Positions 1 through 8,550 of a stretch of DNA of 64,000 nt are shown in pieces. The first letter of the stretch is position 1. Each line of letters begins with the position of its first letter. Origin of the DNA: Corynebacterium marambiense (GTDB lineage: Bacteria; Actinomycetota; Actinomycetes; Mycobacteriales; Mycobacteriaceae); contig NZ_JAEIOT010000008.1 in assembly GCF_016342275.1 (NCBI RefSeq), positions 82,285-146,284 on the forward strand, given 5' to 3'. The notes beneath the pieces are model-generated. The model saw only the letters and a program-made list of their open reading frames with translations. It was not told the DNA's origin and did no database searches. Made by a program: the position numbers and the translations under genes.

Positions 1-1
1 C

Positions 2-694
2 TGGGACGAGATCGGGCTGCTCAGCCCGGGCTGGCGCACGACGACCGGCGACTACCGCCTGTACACCGACGCCGACCTGGACCGCGGCCTCGACATCCTC
101 ATCTACCGGCGGGCCGGTGTCCCGCTCAGGGACATCGCCGATCTGCTGACGGAACCCGGGAGCAGGCGGGACCGGCTGCTCACCCAGCGGGAGCTCCTCG
201 TCCAACGGATAGGTCACCTGCACCGGATGGTCCGGGCAGTGGATTCGATCCTGGAAGGGGATACCGTGACAATGCAGGACAAGAAGGCGATATTCGGCGA
301 GGATTTTCCGCACCACCAGGCCGAAGCGGAGGAGCGCTGGGGCGACACCGAGGACTGGGCGCACGCCCGGGACGCGATGACGGCGATGGCTGCCGACGAT
401 TTCCGCAGGGTGAAGGCGGAGACAGGTGCCTTCGCCGGGGCACTCGTCGCCGCCCGCGACCGAGGAGTGGCACCGGGTAGCGTCGAAGCGGATGCGCTCG
501 TAGAACGTCACGCGATGCTGGTGGCGACGTTCTACCCGTGCTCCCGGGCGAAGCAGATCATTCTCGCCCGGATGTATGCGGCGGATGATCGCTATGCCGG
601 CTACACCGGGGACGCGGCCGACTATCTGGTCGAGCTCGTCGAGGCGAAGGCTCGTGCCGAGGGCGTCGACCCGGAAACCGTCACCTGGGGGTGA
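2..694 (+). CDS. MerR-family regulator with TipAS domain (3' part, gene truncated by window start)
   Basis: The reading frame is open from base 2 to the TGA at 692-694 (about 230 residues) and its true start lies outside the window. The first ~65 residues are the second half of a MerR winged helix: they run through DEIGLLSP and YTDADLDRG into an IYRRAGVPLRDIADLL helix. A linker helix follows, then a TipAS-like drug-recognition domain (about residues 85-230, with DAADYLVELVEAKA). TipA-type proteins activate transcription when the TipAS domain captures thiopeptide-like or other hydrophobic ligands. The ligand cannot be told from sequence. An internal ATG at 227 gives only a fragment and is unlikely to be the start. 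Confidence 0.85.
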   Translation, partial: WDEIGLLSPGWRTTTGDYRLYTDADLDRGLDILIYRRAGVPLRDIADLLTEPGSRRDRLLTQRELLVQRIGHLHRMVRAVDSILEGDTVTMQDKKAIFGEDFPHHQAEAEERWGDTEDWAHARDAMTAMAADDFRRVKAETGAFAGALVAARDRGVAPGSVEADALVERHAMLVATFYPCSRAKQIILARMYAADDRYAGYTGDAADYLVELVEAKARAEGVDPETVTWG

Positions 695-754
695 GGAGAG
701 CGCAGATCCCGGGGACCGTGTGACATCGGTGGGCTGCGGCGACCGGAGCGGAAT

Positions 755-811
755 TCACAGGTTCCTCACAGCTCGTGCACGGTGATTCCACACCGCCTGC
801 GTGTGTAGTGG
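755..811 (+). promoter_or_regulatory. phoRS promoter with PhoP/PhoR-type direct-repeat operator
   Basis: TCACAGG (755-761) and TCACAGC (766-772) form a direct repeat with an 11-bp period and a 4-bp spacer. This is the arrangement known for mycobacterial PhoP (TCACAGC-N4-TCACAGC). A TAGTGG box at 806-811 is the best -10 candidate, placing the operator just upstream of the -35 region. Since the downstream gene encodes the matching regulator, autoregulation is inferred. Confidence 0.65.
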
Positions 812-860
812 ATAGGAAGGCACGCCACGCGCCGGAGAAGCAGGTGGAGGAGAAGGAGCG

Positions 861-1580
861 GTGAGAAGTTTGGAATCCATGCGGGATATCCCCGTCACGG
901 TCCTCGTCGTCGACGACGAGCCGAGCATTGTGGAGCTGCTGGCGGTGAGCCTGAAGTTCCAGGGATTCACCGTGCTCACCGCAGGCTCCGGCCAGGAGGC
1001 GCTGCGGGTCGCCCGGGCGAACACACCGGACGCCTTCATCCTGGACGTCATGATGCCCGGAATGGACGGCTTCGAGCTTCTGGGCAAACTACGTGCAGAG
1101 GGCTTCGACGGCCCGGTTCTGTACCTGACCGCGAAGGACGCCGTCGAACATCGGATCCACGGCCTGACGATCGGGGCAGACGACTACGTCACCAAACCGT
1201 TCTCCCTGGAGGAGGTGATCACGCGGCTGCGCGTGATCCTGCGGCGGGGACGACTCCTTGACGACAGGGATTCGGATGCGACCCTCCGGTACGCGGACCT
1301 CACCCTCAACGATGACACCCACGAGGTGACGAAGGCGGGGCGGGTCGTCGATCTGTCCCCGACGGAATTCAACCTTCTGCGCTACCTGATGCTCAACGCG
1401 GAGGTGGTCCTCAGCAAGGCCAAGATCCTCGACAACGTGTGGCACTACGACTTCGGTGGTGACGGGAACGTCGTCGAATCCTACATCTCGTACCTGCGGC
1501 GGAAAATCGATACTGAAGCACCGCGCCTCATCCACACCATCCGCGGCGTCGGATACGTTCTGCGCACCCCACGCTCATGA
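861..1580 (+). CDS. phoR: OmpR-family response regulator PhoR (PhoP-like, phosphate starvation)
   Basis: This is a 239-residue response regulator. The receiver domain (about 12-125) has acidic Asp18/Asp19, phospho-acceptor Asp62 in LDVMMPGMDG, Thr90 and Lys112 in the TKPFSLEE motif. The OmpR winged helix covers about 140-238. The region around the Asp pocket and the VESYISYLRRKID helix closely resembles mycobacterial PhoP; the corynebacterial equivalent, confusingly named PhoR, activates phosphate-starvation genes. The GTG start at 861 is preceded by GGAGG at 846-850. The kinase gene overlaps by 4 bases. A repeat matching the PhoP site lies upstream, and the same window carries pstSCAB, phoU and phoD, which fits the assignment. 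TrcR-like function is the alternative. Confidence 0.88.
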   Translation: MRSLESMRDIPVTVLVVDDEPSIVELLAVSLKFQGFTVLTAGSGQEALRVARANTPDAFILDVMMPGMDGFELLGKLRAEGFDGPVLYLTAKDAVEHRIHGLTIGADDYVTKPFSLEEVITRLRVILRRGRLLDDRDSDATLRYADLTLNDDTHEVTKAGRVVDLSPTEFNLLRYLMLNAEVVLSKAKILDNVWHYDFGGDGNVVESYISYLRRKIDTEAPRLIHTIRGVGYVLRTPRS

Positions 1581-2962
1581 TCCGGGATGCCGCCACCGGC
1601 TGGAACGTGCGGTTACCACTGCGGACCAGCCTCATCCTGATCGTGCTCCTCATGACGGCGACGGGCTTGGGGCTGTCCGCTATCGTCGTGAGCGGGGTGA
1701 TGCGTGACTACACTTACGCGCAGATCGACGACCAGTTGGAGGAAGCGCTCCGCACTTGGGCCGACAGTGACATCCCACGCTTAGAAGCAGATGGTCCTCG
1801 TTTGCCGAGCTCCTTCTATCTGGAGAAAATCTACCCGGACGGGACGACGCTGACTTTCAATGCAAGCTCCGCAGTCCCGGATATCGCCGGAGTGGTGCCC
1901 GGTGAGTACCCCGTCACGGTGGAGTCCGTTCCCGGCTCCGGAGAAGACGTCGGTTGGCGGGTGATGGCGGCGGCGAGCGGCGGAGTGACCACTGTCGTCG
2001 GTTACTCACTGGTGGTCGAGAAGGCGATGCTTCGTTCGTTGCTGTTCTTCCAGTTCATCGTCGGACTTCTCGTGCTCGCCACAGTCGGGGGTATTGCCCG
2101 GTGGATCGTCCGGAGGGCGCTGCATCCGCTCCGCGAGGTTGAGAAGACGGCGGTGGCCATCGCCGGTGGTGATCTGAACCGCAGGGTTCCTGAATGGCCT
2201 GTAACGACTGAGGTGGGGCAGCTCGCGGAGTCCCTCAACATCATGCTCACGCGCCTGCAACGGTCGGTCGACTCCGCCCGAACGAAAGAGGAACAGATGC
2301 GGCGCTTCGTCGGTGACGCGTCACATGAACTCAGAACGCCACTCACCGGTGTCCGGGGGTTTGCGGAGCTCTACCGTTCGGGTGCCACCCGGGACGTTGA
2401 CATGGTGCTGGGGAGGATCGAACAGGAGGCGGGCCGGATGAGTGTCCTGGTCGAAGACCTCCTGGCGCTCACCCGGGCGGAGGAAGCACCGATGGATCCC
2501 CGTCCCGTCGACATGCGTTCGGTGTGTCTCGATGTCGTGACCACGATGCGTGCGGCACATCCGAACCGGGAGATCCGGGTGGTGGATACCGCACCGGAGG
2601 CGGCGGTTGTCGCCGGGGATCCGCAACGTCTGCACCGTGTCATCGGAAATCTGGTGGGCAACGCGCTGCTTCACGCGGGTGTCGACGCTACGGTCACCCT
2701 CGGTCTCGGAGTAGATGGGAAGACGCTGGTGGTGACGGTCGCGGATGACGGCTGTGGAATGACGGAGGAGGATACCCGGCACATTTTCAACCGTTTCTAC
2801 CGGGCGGACGCCTCCAGGTCCCGGGCCTCCGGGGGATCCGGGCTGGGGCTGGCCATCGTGAAATCTCTGGTGGAATCGCATGACGGTGTTGTCGGTGTGC
2901 GGAGCGCGCCGGGCGAAGGATCCGTATTCACCGTGAGGCTCCCACTGCACCATGCAGAATGA
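1577..2962 (+). CDS. phoS: Sensor histidine kinase PhoS (partner of PhoR)
   Basis: This is a 461-residue membrane sensor kinase. TM1 lies at about 16-40 and TM2 at about 152-175, enclosing a ~110-residue extracytoplasmic sensor domain. HAMP is at about 176-228. HisKA carries phospho-acceptor His250 in DASHELRTPL. The ATPase domain shows the N box (GNLVGNALLHAG), G1 (DDGCGMT) and G2 (GGSGLGLAIV). It starts inside the stop region of phoR (4-base overlap), so the two are translationally coupled. By family knowledge it phosphorylates PhoR when phosphate is scarce; the sensed signal is not visible in the sequence. Confidence 0.88.
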   Translation: MIRDAATGWNVRLPLRTSLILIVLLMTATGLGLSAIVVSGVMRDYTYAQIDDQLEEALRTWADSDIPRLEADGPRLPSSFYLEKIYPDGTTLTFNASSAVPDIAGVVPGEYPVTVESVPGSGEDVGWRVMAAASGGVTTVVGYSLVVEKAMLRSLLFFQFIVGLLVLATVGGIARWIVRRALHPLREVEKTAVAIAGGDLNRRVPEWPVTTEVGQLAESLNIMLTRLQRSVDSARTKEEQMRRFVGDASHELRTPLTGVRGFAELYRSGATRDVDMVLGRIEQEAGRMSVLVEDLLALTRAEEAPMDPRPVDMRSVCLDVVTTMRAAHPNREIRVVDTAPEAAVVAGDPQRLHRVIGNLVGNALLHAGVDATVTLGLGVDGKTLVVTVADDGCGMTEEDTRHIFNRFYRADASRSRASGGSGLGLAIVKSLVESHDGVVGVRSAPGEGSVFTVRLPLHHAE

Positions 2963-3072
2963 GAGAATCCTGTCTTATTCGCAATGGCACAGCAGGGTGG
3001 GGTTGGGCGGGGTATCCGGGGTATCGCCCGGCGGGGCCGTGAGCGTGGCGACGACGCCACCGGGATGACCGG

Positions 3073-3798
3073 TTAACGCTTCTCCACCCGGGGAGACGTC
3101 TCGTGTCCGGTGGCCGAGAGATCCTGTTCCGCGTCTTCCGGTGCGGGAATCTCGTGCGGTTCGTCCGCTCCGTCCGACAGTGCTTGTGCGACTTCCTCTG
3201 CATGCTTCGTCAGGAGGGCGTGCGAGGTGCCCTCCACCCACCGGACCTCGCCGATCCGCGAGGAACTGGGGTCGACCACACGATCGTTGTCGGAGATGAT
3301 CGAGATGACCCGGACGCCCTCCGGAATAGGGGCGTCGATCTTCGCGTCACACATGAGCTGGACGAGCGACGGTCCGGTGACCGCCGTGACGAGCGCCCGG
3401 ACCAGTGGATTCCATGCAACCGGTTGCCCCCGGAAACAGGCCCCGAGCCCCACCAGTGTCCGCACCCGGCCCGCGAACCCGGGGAGATGCGCGAGCCGCA
3501 GCCCCATGAGACCTCCGAGTGAATGGCCGACGATGTCGAACCGCTGTCCCGGCTCCAGCTCGCGCTCCAGGGCCGTCACGATGTCGAGGAGGCACAGTTC
3601 GAGTCGGTCCGTGCCCCGGTGCCCGAACTCCACACCGATGACCCGGCGCCCCTCATCCTTCAGTCGTGCAGCGATGAGTGCGAAATTGCCCGGTGAACTC
3701 ACTGTTCCGTGGAGCAGGACCACCGGGATGTCCCCGGCCACCGGGGGAAGCGGATCGGGGAGGATGCCCCGACGGGGGATGAGCAGGGCGAGATTCAC
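3073..3798 (-). CDS. Alpha/beta-hydrolase (lipase-like), second hydrolase of the HIT operon
   Basis: 241 residues from the GTG at 3798, chosen because AAGGGGA sits just upstream and it lies 10 bases after the preceding stop. The long upstream extension of the frame overlaps the preceding gene and is discarded. The protein has an HGTVSSPGNF oxyanion region, the nucleophile elbow GHSLGG, an acidic residue in ISDNDRVVD and a late His in GTSHALL, giving a plausible Ser-Asp-His triad. It resembles triacylglycerol lipases and cutinase-like esterases. No signal peptide is visible, so it is probably cytoplasmic. The C-terminal ~35 residues are acidic and low complexity. The substrate is unknown. Confidence 0.8.
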   Translation of the reverse strand: MNLALLIPRRGILPDPLPPVAGDIPVVLLHGTVSSPGNFALIAARLKDEGRRVIGVEFGHRGTDRLELCLLDIVTALERELEPGQRFDIVGHSLGGLMGLRLAHLPGFAGRVRTLVGLGACFRGQPVAWNPLVRALVTAVTGPSLVQLMCDAKIDAPIPEGVRVISIISDNDRVVDPSSSRIGEVRWVEGTSHALLTKHAEEVAQALSDGADEPHEIPAPEDAEQDLSATGHETSPRVEKR

Positions 3799-3808
3799 GG
3801 TGTCCCCT

Positions 3809-4621
3809 TCAACTGGAGATGGTGGGTCGCAGGGATTCGAGGATCTCCGCGACGAGGGTTCGCACAATTCTGCTCCGCGGCATTTCCGTGTGCAACACGA
3901 CCGCCCGCGGGTGGAGATCCTGCAACCAGATGTTCCGTACGTCGGGACCATTGAGGAAGCACGAGTCGGCGGGGACGACCGTGGAATCAGTTCGGGTGGC
4001 GATGCAGGTGTAGCTGACCCCGGGATCTGTGTCGCCGTCGGCGTTGAGTGCCGTGAGCAGAGCAGAGCCCGTGAACTGCTGCCGACCGGCGGGGCCGAAC
4101 ACCGTCGTCGTTGCACGGTTGGTCAACTCGGCCTGCAGTTCGGTGTGCACGAAGGGTTTGAGCAGGCCCGCCTCCTGGATGCCGTGGTTCGGGCTCGCGA
4201 GGCACACGAGGTGCCGGACGTGGCGTGCACCGTCCAGCATCCGCATCCACCACCGGGCGAGAACCCCACCCTGGGAATGGCCGACGATGACCACCTGGTC
4301 CACGCCGGTCGCGTGCAGAACCTGCTCGATGTAGGCGCCGACCTGCTCCGCCGAATCCTCGATGCGGTTCGTCGCCCGGTTGCCGTAGTCCGGGACGAAC
4401 ACCGCCCACCCCAGTTCACGGAGCTGTGCCGTCAGATCCTCGAAGTCGCCGCTGGTGACAGTGGTGCCGTGGATGAGGATGACCGGCCAGGGCCGTTCCG
4501 AGGTGGGGCGGGCCCGCCAGTCGTCCTCGACCCAGCCCCGGACCCGCAGTCGGGCGCCGACCGGAACGGATACGTCCAGTTCCGGGATCAGTCGCGGCAG
4601 TCGGGCGGAGAGATCCCTCAA
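3809..4621 (-). CDS. Alpha/beta-hydrolase (triacylglycerol lipase-like)
   Basis: 270 residues with an HGTTVTSGDF oxyanion loop, the nucleophile elbow GHSQGG, and a downstream Asp and His (RTDSTVVP, LHPRAVVLH) consistent with a lipase triad. The start is a TTG overlapping the stop of the upstream HIT gene by 4 bases, which implies translational coupling. No signal peptide is seen. It is paralogous in fold to the next gene downstream (10-base gap). A duplicated esterase pair behind an HIT hydrolase suggests lipid or ester turnover, but no specific substrate can be named. Confidence 0.82.
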   Translation of the reverse strand: MRDLSARLPRLIPELDVSVPVGARLRVRGWVEDDWRARPTSERPWPVILIHGTTVTSGDFEDLTAQLRELGWAVFVPDYGNRATNRIEDSAEQVGAYIEQVLHATGVDQVVIVGHSQGGVLARWWMRMLDGARHVRHLVCLASPNHGIQEAGLLKPFVHTELQAELTNRATTTVFGPAGRQQFTGSALLTALNADGDTDPGVSYTCIATRTDSTVVPADSCFLNGPDVRNIWLQDLHPRAVVLHTEMPRSRIVRTLVAEILESLRPTISS

Positions 4622-5043
4622 GCGGGACGGCCGGTCTCATCGGTGCCCAGTGCGGCGCGCAGCTTGGCGGCAGCCTCGTCCATCTTCTCCGGGTCGGTCT
4701 GGTCGGCCGGGATCACGCGCTTGAAATCGTAGTCGGCCATGCTCGACGTGGGGAACACGTGGATGTGGGCGTGCGGGACTTCGAATCCGGCGATGATGTA
4801 GCCGGCCCGGGGGACGTCGAAGCACTCGGGGATCGCCGCGCCCACCATCTGTGCGACCTCATTCAGATGGCCCCAGCTCCGCTGGTCCAGATCGGTCCAC
4901 CGGTCGACTTCCTCGACCGGAACCACCAGCACGTGACCGTAGGAGAGGGGCTCGATGGTGAGGAAGGCGACCGCCCTGTCGTCCCGCCAGATGAATCGTC
5001 CGGGGATCTCGCCGTTGATGATCTTCGTGAATACGCTGCTCAT
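4618..5043 (-). CDS. HIT family nucleotide hydrolase/transferase-like protein
   Basis: 141 residues. The diagnostic histidine triad is HAHIHVFP near residue 95, preceded by [17 protein letters not shown], typical of the HIT fold. Such proteins hydrolyse nucleoside phosphoramidates or dinucleoside polyphosphates. It is the first gene of a minus-strand operon with two lipases. The ATG at 5041-5043 follows a TACCCT box (5052-5057 on the minus strand) by 8 bases, so the mRNA is probably leaderless. It is divergent from purD. Confidence 0.9.
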   Translation of the reverse strand: MSSVFTKIINGEIPGRFIWRDDRAVAFLTIEPLSYGHVLVVPVEEVDRWTDLDQRSWGHLNEVAQMVGAAIPECFDVPRAGYIIAGFEVPHAHIHVFPTSSMADYDFKRVIPADQTDPEKMDEAAAKLRAALGTDETGRPA

Positions 5044-5057
5044 ACCAATCCAGGGTA
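5044..5057 (-). promoter_or_regulatory. Leaderless -10 box of the HIT operon
   Basis: TACCCT on the minus strand at 5052-5057 ends 8 bases before the ATG. No Shine-Dalgarno sequence lies between, so transcription probably begins at or next to the start codon. Confidence 0.55.
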
Positions 5058-5125
5058 GCGGCCCCGCGCCGCCCGCGCCGCTCCTGGATTGCGCAGTTCC
5101 GCGCTCCGGCGGAAACCGGCGGCGG

Positions 5126-5138
5126 TAGGGTGAGAGAC
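5126..5138 (+). promoter_or_regulatory. Leaderless -10 box of purD
   Basis: TAGGGT (5126-5131) ends 7 bases before the ATG at 5139. This favours that ATG over the in-frame GTG at 5130, which lies inside the box. Confidence 0.6.
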
Positions 5139-6419
5139 ATGCGAATCCTCGTCATCGGATCCGGCGCCCGCGAGCATGCACTGCTGCGTGGCCTGGCACA
5201 GGACCCCATCGGACCAGAACTTCACGTCGCCCCGGGCAACACCGGAATGGAACCCCTGGCGACCCGACACACCGAACTCGACGGTACCCCGTTGAAGGTC
5301 GACGATCCGGCGCAGGTCACCGACCTCGCACGCCGGATCGATGCCGACCTCGTGGTCATCGGGCCGGAGATTCCACTCGTCGCGGGCGTCGCCGACGCGT
5401 TGCGGGAAGCCGGGATCGACGTGTTCGGTCCCGGTCGGGAAGCAGCCCGGATCGAGGGTTCCAAGGCCTTCGCCAAAGACGTGATGGCCGCCGCGGGTGT
5501 CGCCACCGCACACGCCGAGGCGCTGGACCCCGGTGTCTCCGACGACGAGATCAACGCAGCCATCGACCGTTTCGGACCCGTCTGGGTGGTCAAGGACGAC
5601 GGACTCGCGGGCGGCAAGGGCGTCGTCGTGACGCCTGACCGCGACGAGGCTCTCGCGCATGTCCGTGCCGTGCACGCGGCCGGAAACCCGGTGCTCCTCG
5701 AAAGTTTCCTCGACGGCCCCGAAGTATCCCTGTTCTGCCTCGTCGACGGGAGCACCGTCGTCCCGCTTCTGCCCGCACAGGACCACAAGCGGGTGCGTGA
5801 CAACGACGAAGGGCCGAACACCGGCGGCATGGGTGCCTACGCGCCACTGCCGTGGCTGCCCGACGGTGCCGTGGAACAGATCGTCCGGGACGTCGTGAAG
5901 CCCGTCGCGGAGGAGATGGCGCGCCGGGGTTGCCCCTACTCGGGATTGCTGTACGCGGGACTCGCGTGGGGGGCGGACGGCCCCGCGGTCGTCGAGTTCA
6001 ACTGCAGGTTCGGAGACCCGGAGACCCAGGCGGTCCTCGCGCTGCTCGAGACCCCGCTCGCCGGACTCCTGCGGTCGGTCGCGAACGGTACGCTCGCCGC
6101 ACAGCCGCCGCTCCGCTGGCGGGACGGCTACGCCCTGACTGTTGTTCTCGCGGCTGAGGGTTACCCAGCATCCCCCCGTTCCGGGGATGTGATCACCGGG
6201 GCCGACGTCGCCGGTGTGCTGCACGCCGGAACGGCGCGAAATGCGGACGGCGACCTTGTATCCGCAGGTGGGCGGGTATTGTCCATCGTCGGAACTGGCC
6301 CGAATCTCGCCGCAGCGAGGGAAGAAGCATACGGAATTCTCCGGGGTATCACGATGGAGGGCGGACACTACCGGTCGGACATTGCGGGCCCCGCTGTCGA
6401 AGGTCGCATCCGGATCTGA
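5139..6419 (+). CDS. purD: Phosphoribosylamine--glycine ligase (GAR synthetase)
   Basis: 426 residues from the ATG at 5139, giving the canonical [15 protein letters not shown] amino terminus. The enzyme joins glycine to phosphoribosylamine with ATP, step 2 of de novo purine synthesis. ATP-grasp features are visible: [11 protein letters not shown], the ATP-binding [21 protein letters not shown] block and [11 protein letters not shown] near the C-terminal third. Length and motifs are those of a complete PurD. It is separated from the divergent HIT gene by about 95 bases that hold two opposed leaderless promoters. Confidence 0.97.
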   Translation: MRILVIGSGAREHALLRGLAQDPIGPELHVAPGNTGMEPLATRHTELDGTPLKVDDPAQVTDLARRIDADLVVIGPEIPLVAGVADALREAGIDVFGPGREAARIEGSKAFAKDVMAAAGVATAHAEALDPGVSDDEINAAIDRFGPVWVVKDDGLAGGKGVVVTPDRDEALAHVRAVHAAGNPVLLESFLDGPEVSLFCLVDGSTVVPLLPAQDHKRVRDNDEGPNTGGMGAYAPLPWLPDGAVEQIVRDVVKPVAEEMARRGCPYSGLLYAGLAWGADGPAVVEFNCRFGDPETQAVLALLETPLAGLLRSVANGTLAAQPPLRWRDGYALTVVLAAEGYPASPRSGDVITGADVAGVLHAGTARNADGDLVSAGGRVLSIVGTGPNLAAAREEAYGILRGITMEGGHYRSDIAGPAVEGRIRI

Positions 6420-6441
6420 CACGCTTCGGGCCACGGAGGTC

Positions 6442-6455
6442 TAGAGTTCTACGGC
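6442..6455 (+). promoter_or_regulatory. Leaderless -10 box of ktrB
   Basis: TAGAGT (6442-6447) ends 8 bases before the GTG at 6456, with no ribosome binding site between. Confidence 0.55.
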
Positions 6456-7838
6456 GTGAGCAGAACTCCCTTGGGGCGGGGTACGGTTTCCCCGCGTCGT
6501 CCCCTCAGCCCGGCCAGGCTCGTGGCTGGCGCCTTCGCTGTCCTGATAACCGCTGGAACCCTTCTTCTCCTGCTGCCCGCCGCACGGGCTGGAGATGGCG
6601 GAGCGGATGTCGTGACGGCTCTGTTCACCGCGACATCTTCGGTGTGTCTGACGGGACTGATCGTCGTCGACACCGCCACCTACTGGTCCCACTTCGGGCA
6701 GGCGGTCATCGTCGTCCTGATCCAGCTCGGTGGACTCGGAATCATGACCTTGGCGACGTTCACCTCCTGGGTCGTCGCCGGGCGCATCGGAGTGAAGTCG
6801 CGGCTCAACGCAGCCGCGGAGGGCCGGGGTATCCACCTCGGTGACGTCCGTACCCTCCTCGTGGCCACCGTCAGCTTCACCGTCGTCGCCGAGTTCATCG
6901 TCGCAGTCCTCCTGACCCTCCGCTTCCGGTCCTACGGTTTCGACTGGGCGGCGAGTGTCTGGGAGGGTTGCTTTCATGCGGTCTCCGCGTTCAACAACGC
7001 GGGTTTCGGGCTGCGCAGCGACAACCTCGTTCCCTACGCACGGGACAGCGGGATCGTGCTGCCCATCGCCGGCGCGATCATCATCGGCGGTCTCGGGTAT
7101 CCGGTGCTGCTGGAGATGGCGCTGCGGGTGCGGCGCCGTTCCCAGGGCATCAGCAGGCTCCCCCAGATGTCGCTGACCACGCGGTTCACGCTGACTGGTA
7201 CCACGATCCTCGTCATGGCCGGATGGGTCGGCTATGCGGCGCTGGAATGGCGCGGGGTCTTCGACGAGTTTAGCCTCGGGGACAAGCTCCTCAACTCGTT
7301 CTTCCAGTCGGTGACCACCAGGACCGCGGGCTTCAACACCGTCGATCTCGGGGAGTTTCACCCTTCGAGCCTTCTGCTCACCGATGTGCTGATGTTCATC
7401 GGTGGCGGCTCCGGTGGTACCGCAGGTGGTGTGAAGGTGACCACCGTCGCGGTTTTGGTCGCCGTCGTTGTCGCCGAGATCCGCGGCGCGGAGCACGTCT
7501 CGGCCTACAGCCGCCGGATCCCGCAGCGCACGATCCGGCAGGCGCTCACCGTCATCGTCCTCGCAGGGGTGTCGGTGGCCGGATCCATCGGGAGCATGCT
7601 CATACTCGCCCCCGAGATCGAGACGAACCGTATCGTCTTCGAGGTGGTCAGTGCCTTCGCCACCGTCGGCCTGTCCACCGGTATCACCGCGGACCTGCCC
7701 GCGGCGGGTCAACTACTTCTCGTCCCCCTCATGTATGCGGGCCGGATCGGCCCGATCACCCTCGTCGCTGCGCTCGCCACCCGGAACCGCAACGGCATCC
7801 TCTACTCGCACCCAGTCGAAAGGCCCCACATTGGTTAG
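6456..7838 (+). CDS. ktrB: Potassium uptake channel subunit, TrkH/KtrB family
   Basis: 460 residues with about 8-10 membrane segments arranged as the repeated M1-P-M2 pore units of SKT transporters. Selectivity-filter-like stretches are seen at ATSSVCLTGL, AFNNAGFG, TTRTAGFNT and FATVGLSTG. A glycine-rich GGGSGGTAGGVKV loop, the gate-like element of KtrB M2, is present. It conducts K+ (often Na+-coupled) and is gated by a cytoplasmic RCK partner, which is encoded next with an 8-base overlap. The length fits KtrB better than full-size TrkH. Confidence 0.92.
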   Translation: MSRTPLGRGTVSPRRPLSPARLVAGAFAVLITAGTLLLLLPAARAGDGGADVVTALFTATSSVCLTGLIVVDTATYWSHFGQAVIVVLIQLGGLGIMTLATFTSWVVAGRIGVKSRLNAAAEGRGIHLGDVRTLLVATVSFTVVAEFIVAVLLTLRFRSYGFDWAASVWEGCFHAVSAFNNAGFGLRSDNLVPYARDSGIVLPIAGAIIIGGLGYPVLLEMALRVRRRSQGISRLPQMSLTTRFTLTGTTILVMAGWVGYAALEWRGVFDEFSLGDKLLNSFFQSVTTRTAGFNTVDLGEFHPSSLLLTDVLMFIGGGSGGTAGGVKVTTVAVLVAVVVAEIRGAEHVSAYSRRIPQRTIRQALTVIVLAGVSVAGSIGSMLILAPEIETNRIVFEVVSAFATVGLSTGITADLPAAGQLLLVPLMYAGRIGPITLVAALATRNRNGILYSHPVERPHIG

Positions 7839-8493
7839 CTTCCTGCAACGGCGTTCGCTGCCCCCCGTCGTCATCCTCGGGCTCGGGCGTTTCGGTATGG
7901 CCCTGGGGGAGGAGCTCGTCGCCTCCGGCGTCGAGGTCCTTGGGGTCGACGACCGGGAGGATGTGGTCTCTGCCGCGGCCGGCATACTCACCCACGCGAC
8001 CATAGCGAACACCACCAACATCGAGGCCCTGCGTCAGCTGTCAGTGCACGAGTGCCAGCGTGTCGTCGTCGGAATCGGCTCCGACATGGCGGCGTCTCTG
8101 CTCACGGTCTCCGCCGTCATCGAGCTTGGTGTGCCGAACGTGTGGGCCAAGGCTGACAGTGACGCGCACGCGAAGATCCTCACCCAGATCGGCGTACACC
8201 ACGTCATCCGGCCCGAACGTGACACCGGGCGCCGGATCGCCCACCTCATGACGGGCAACGTCGAGGAGTACGCCGAATTCGATCGGGATTTCGCCGTCGT
8301 TAAGCTCGCCCCACCGTTGTCGATGCTCGGTAAACCGGTGAACGCCGTACCCCGGGGAATCCACATCGTCGCAGTCCGGCATCCCGGAGCGGGATTCGTC
8401 GTGGCCGGGGCCGATGAAACGATCAGGTCCGGAGACCTCGTGATCGCCGCTGGTGACCCCCACCGGATCGAGGCGTTCGTCGCGGCGGGCTGA
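7831..8493 (+). CDS. ktrA: Potassium uptake regulatory subunit, RCK protein (KtrA/TrkA)
   Basis: 220 residues. An amino-terminal RCK_N Rossmann domain has the GLGRFGMALGEEL dinucleotide motif and a conserved acidic residue in GVDD. A RCK_C domain covers about 140-218. It gates KtrB in response to ATP/ADP or NAD(H), or c-di-AMP through RCK_C in many bacteria. The best start is the TTG at 7831, with AAAGG at 7819-7823 and an 8-base overlap with ktrB. The open frame extends further upstream but only inside ktrB, so that part is not coding. Confidence 0.9.
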   Translation: MVSFLQRRSLPPVVILGLGRFGMALGEELVASGVEVLGVDDREDVVSAAAGILTHATIANTTNIEALRQLSVHECQRVVVGIGSDMAASLLTVSAVIELGVPNVWAKADSDAHAKILTQIGVHHVIRPERDTGRRIAHLMTGNVEEYAEFDRDFAVVKLAPPLSMLGKPVNAVPRGIHIVAVRHPGAGFVVAGADETIRSGDLVIAAGDPHRIEAFVAAG

Positions 8494-8538
8494 TCCACCC
8501 GAACCGGTTATTCCGCGGAACTGATGATCCCGGCGTGC

Positions 8539-8550
8539 GATAATGGCCGC
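8539..8550 (+). promoter_or_regulatory. Extended -10 promoter of purB (leaderless)
   Basis: TGCGATAAT carries an extended -10 with GATAAT at 8539-8544. It ends 6 bases before the GTG at 8551. The earlier in-frame ATG at 8524 would lie upstream of this promoter and is rejected. Confidence 0.6.

Noticed and set aside
3110..4732. 540-codon plus-strand frame over the lipase operon
   Set aside because: Arg/Ser/Pro-rich shadow opposite genes with intact catalytic motifs.
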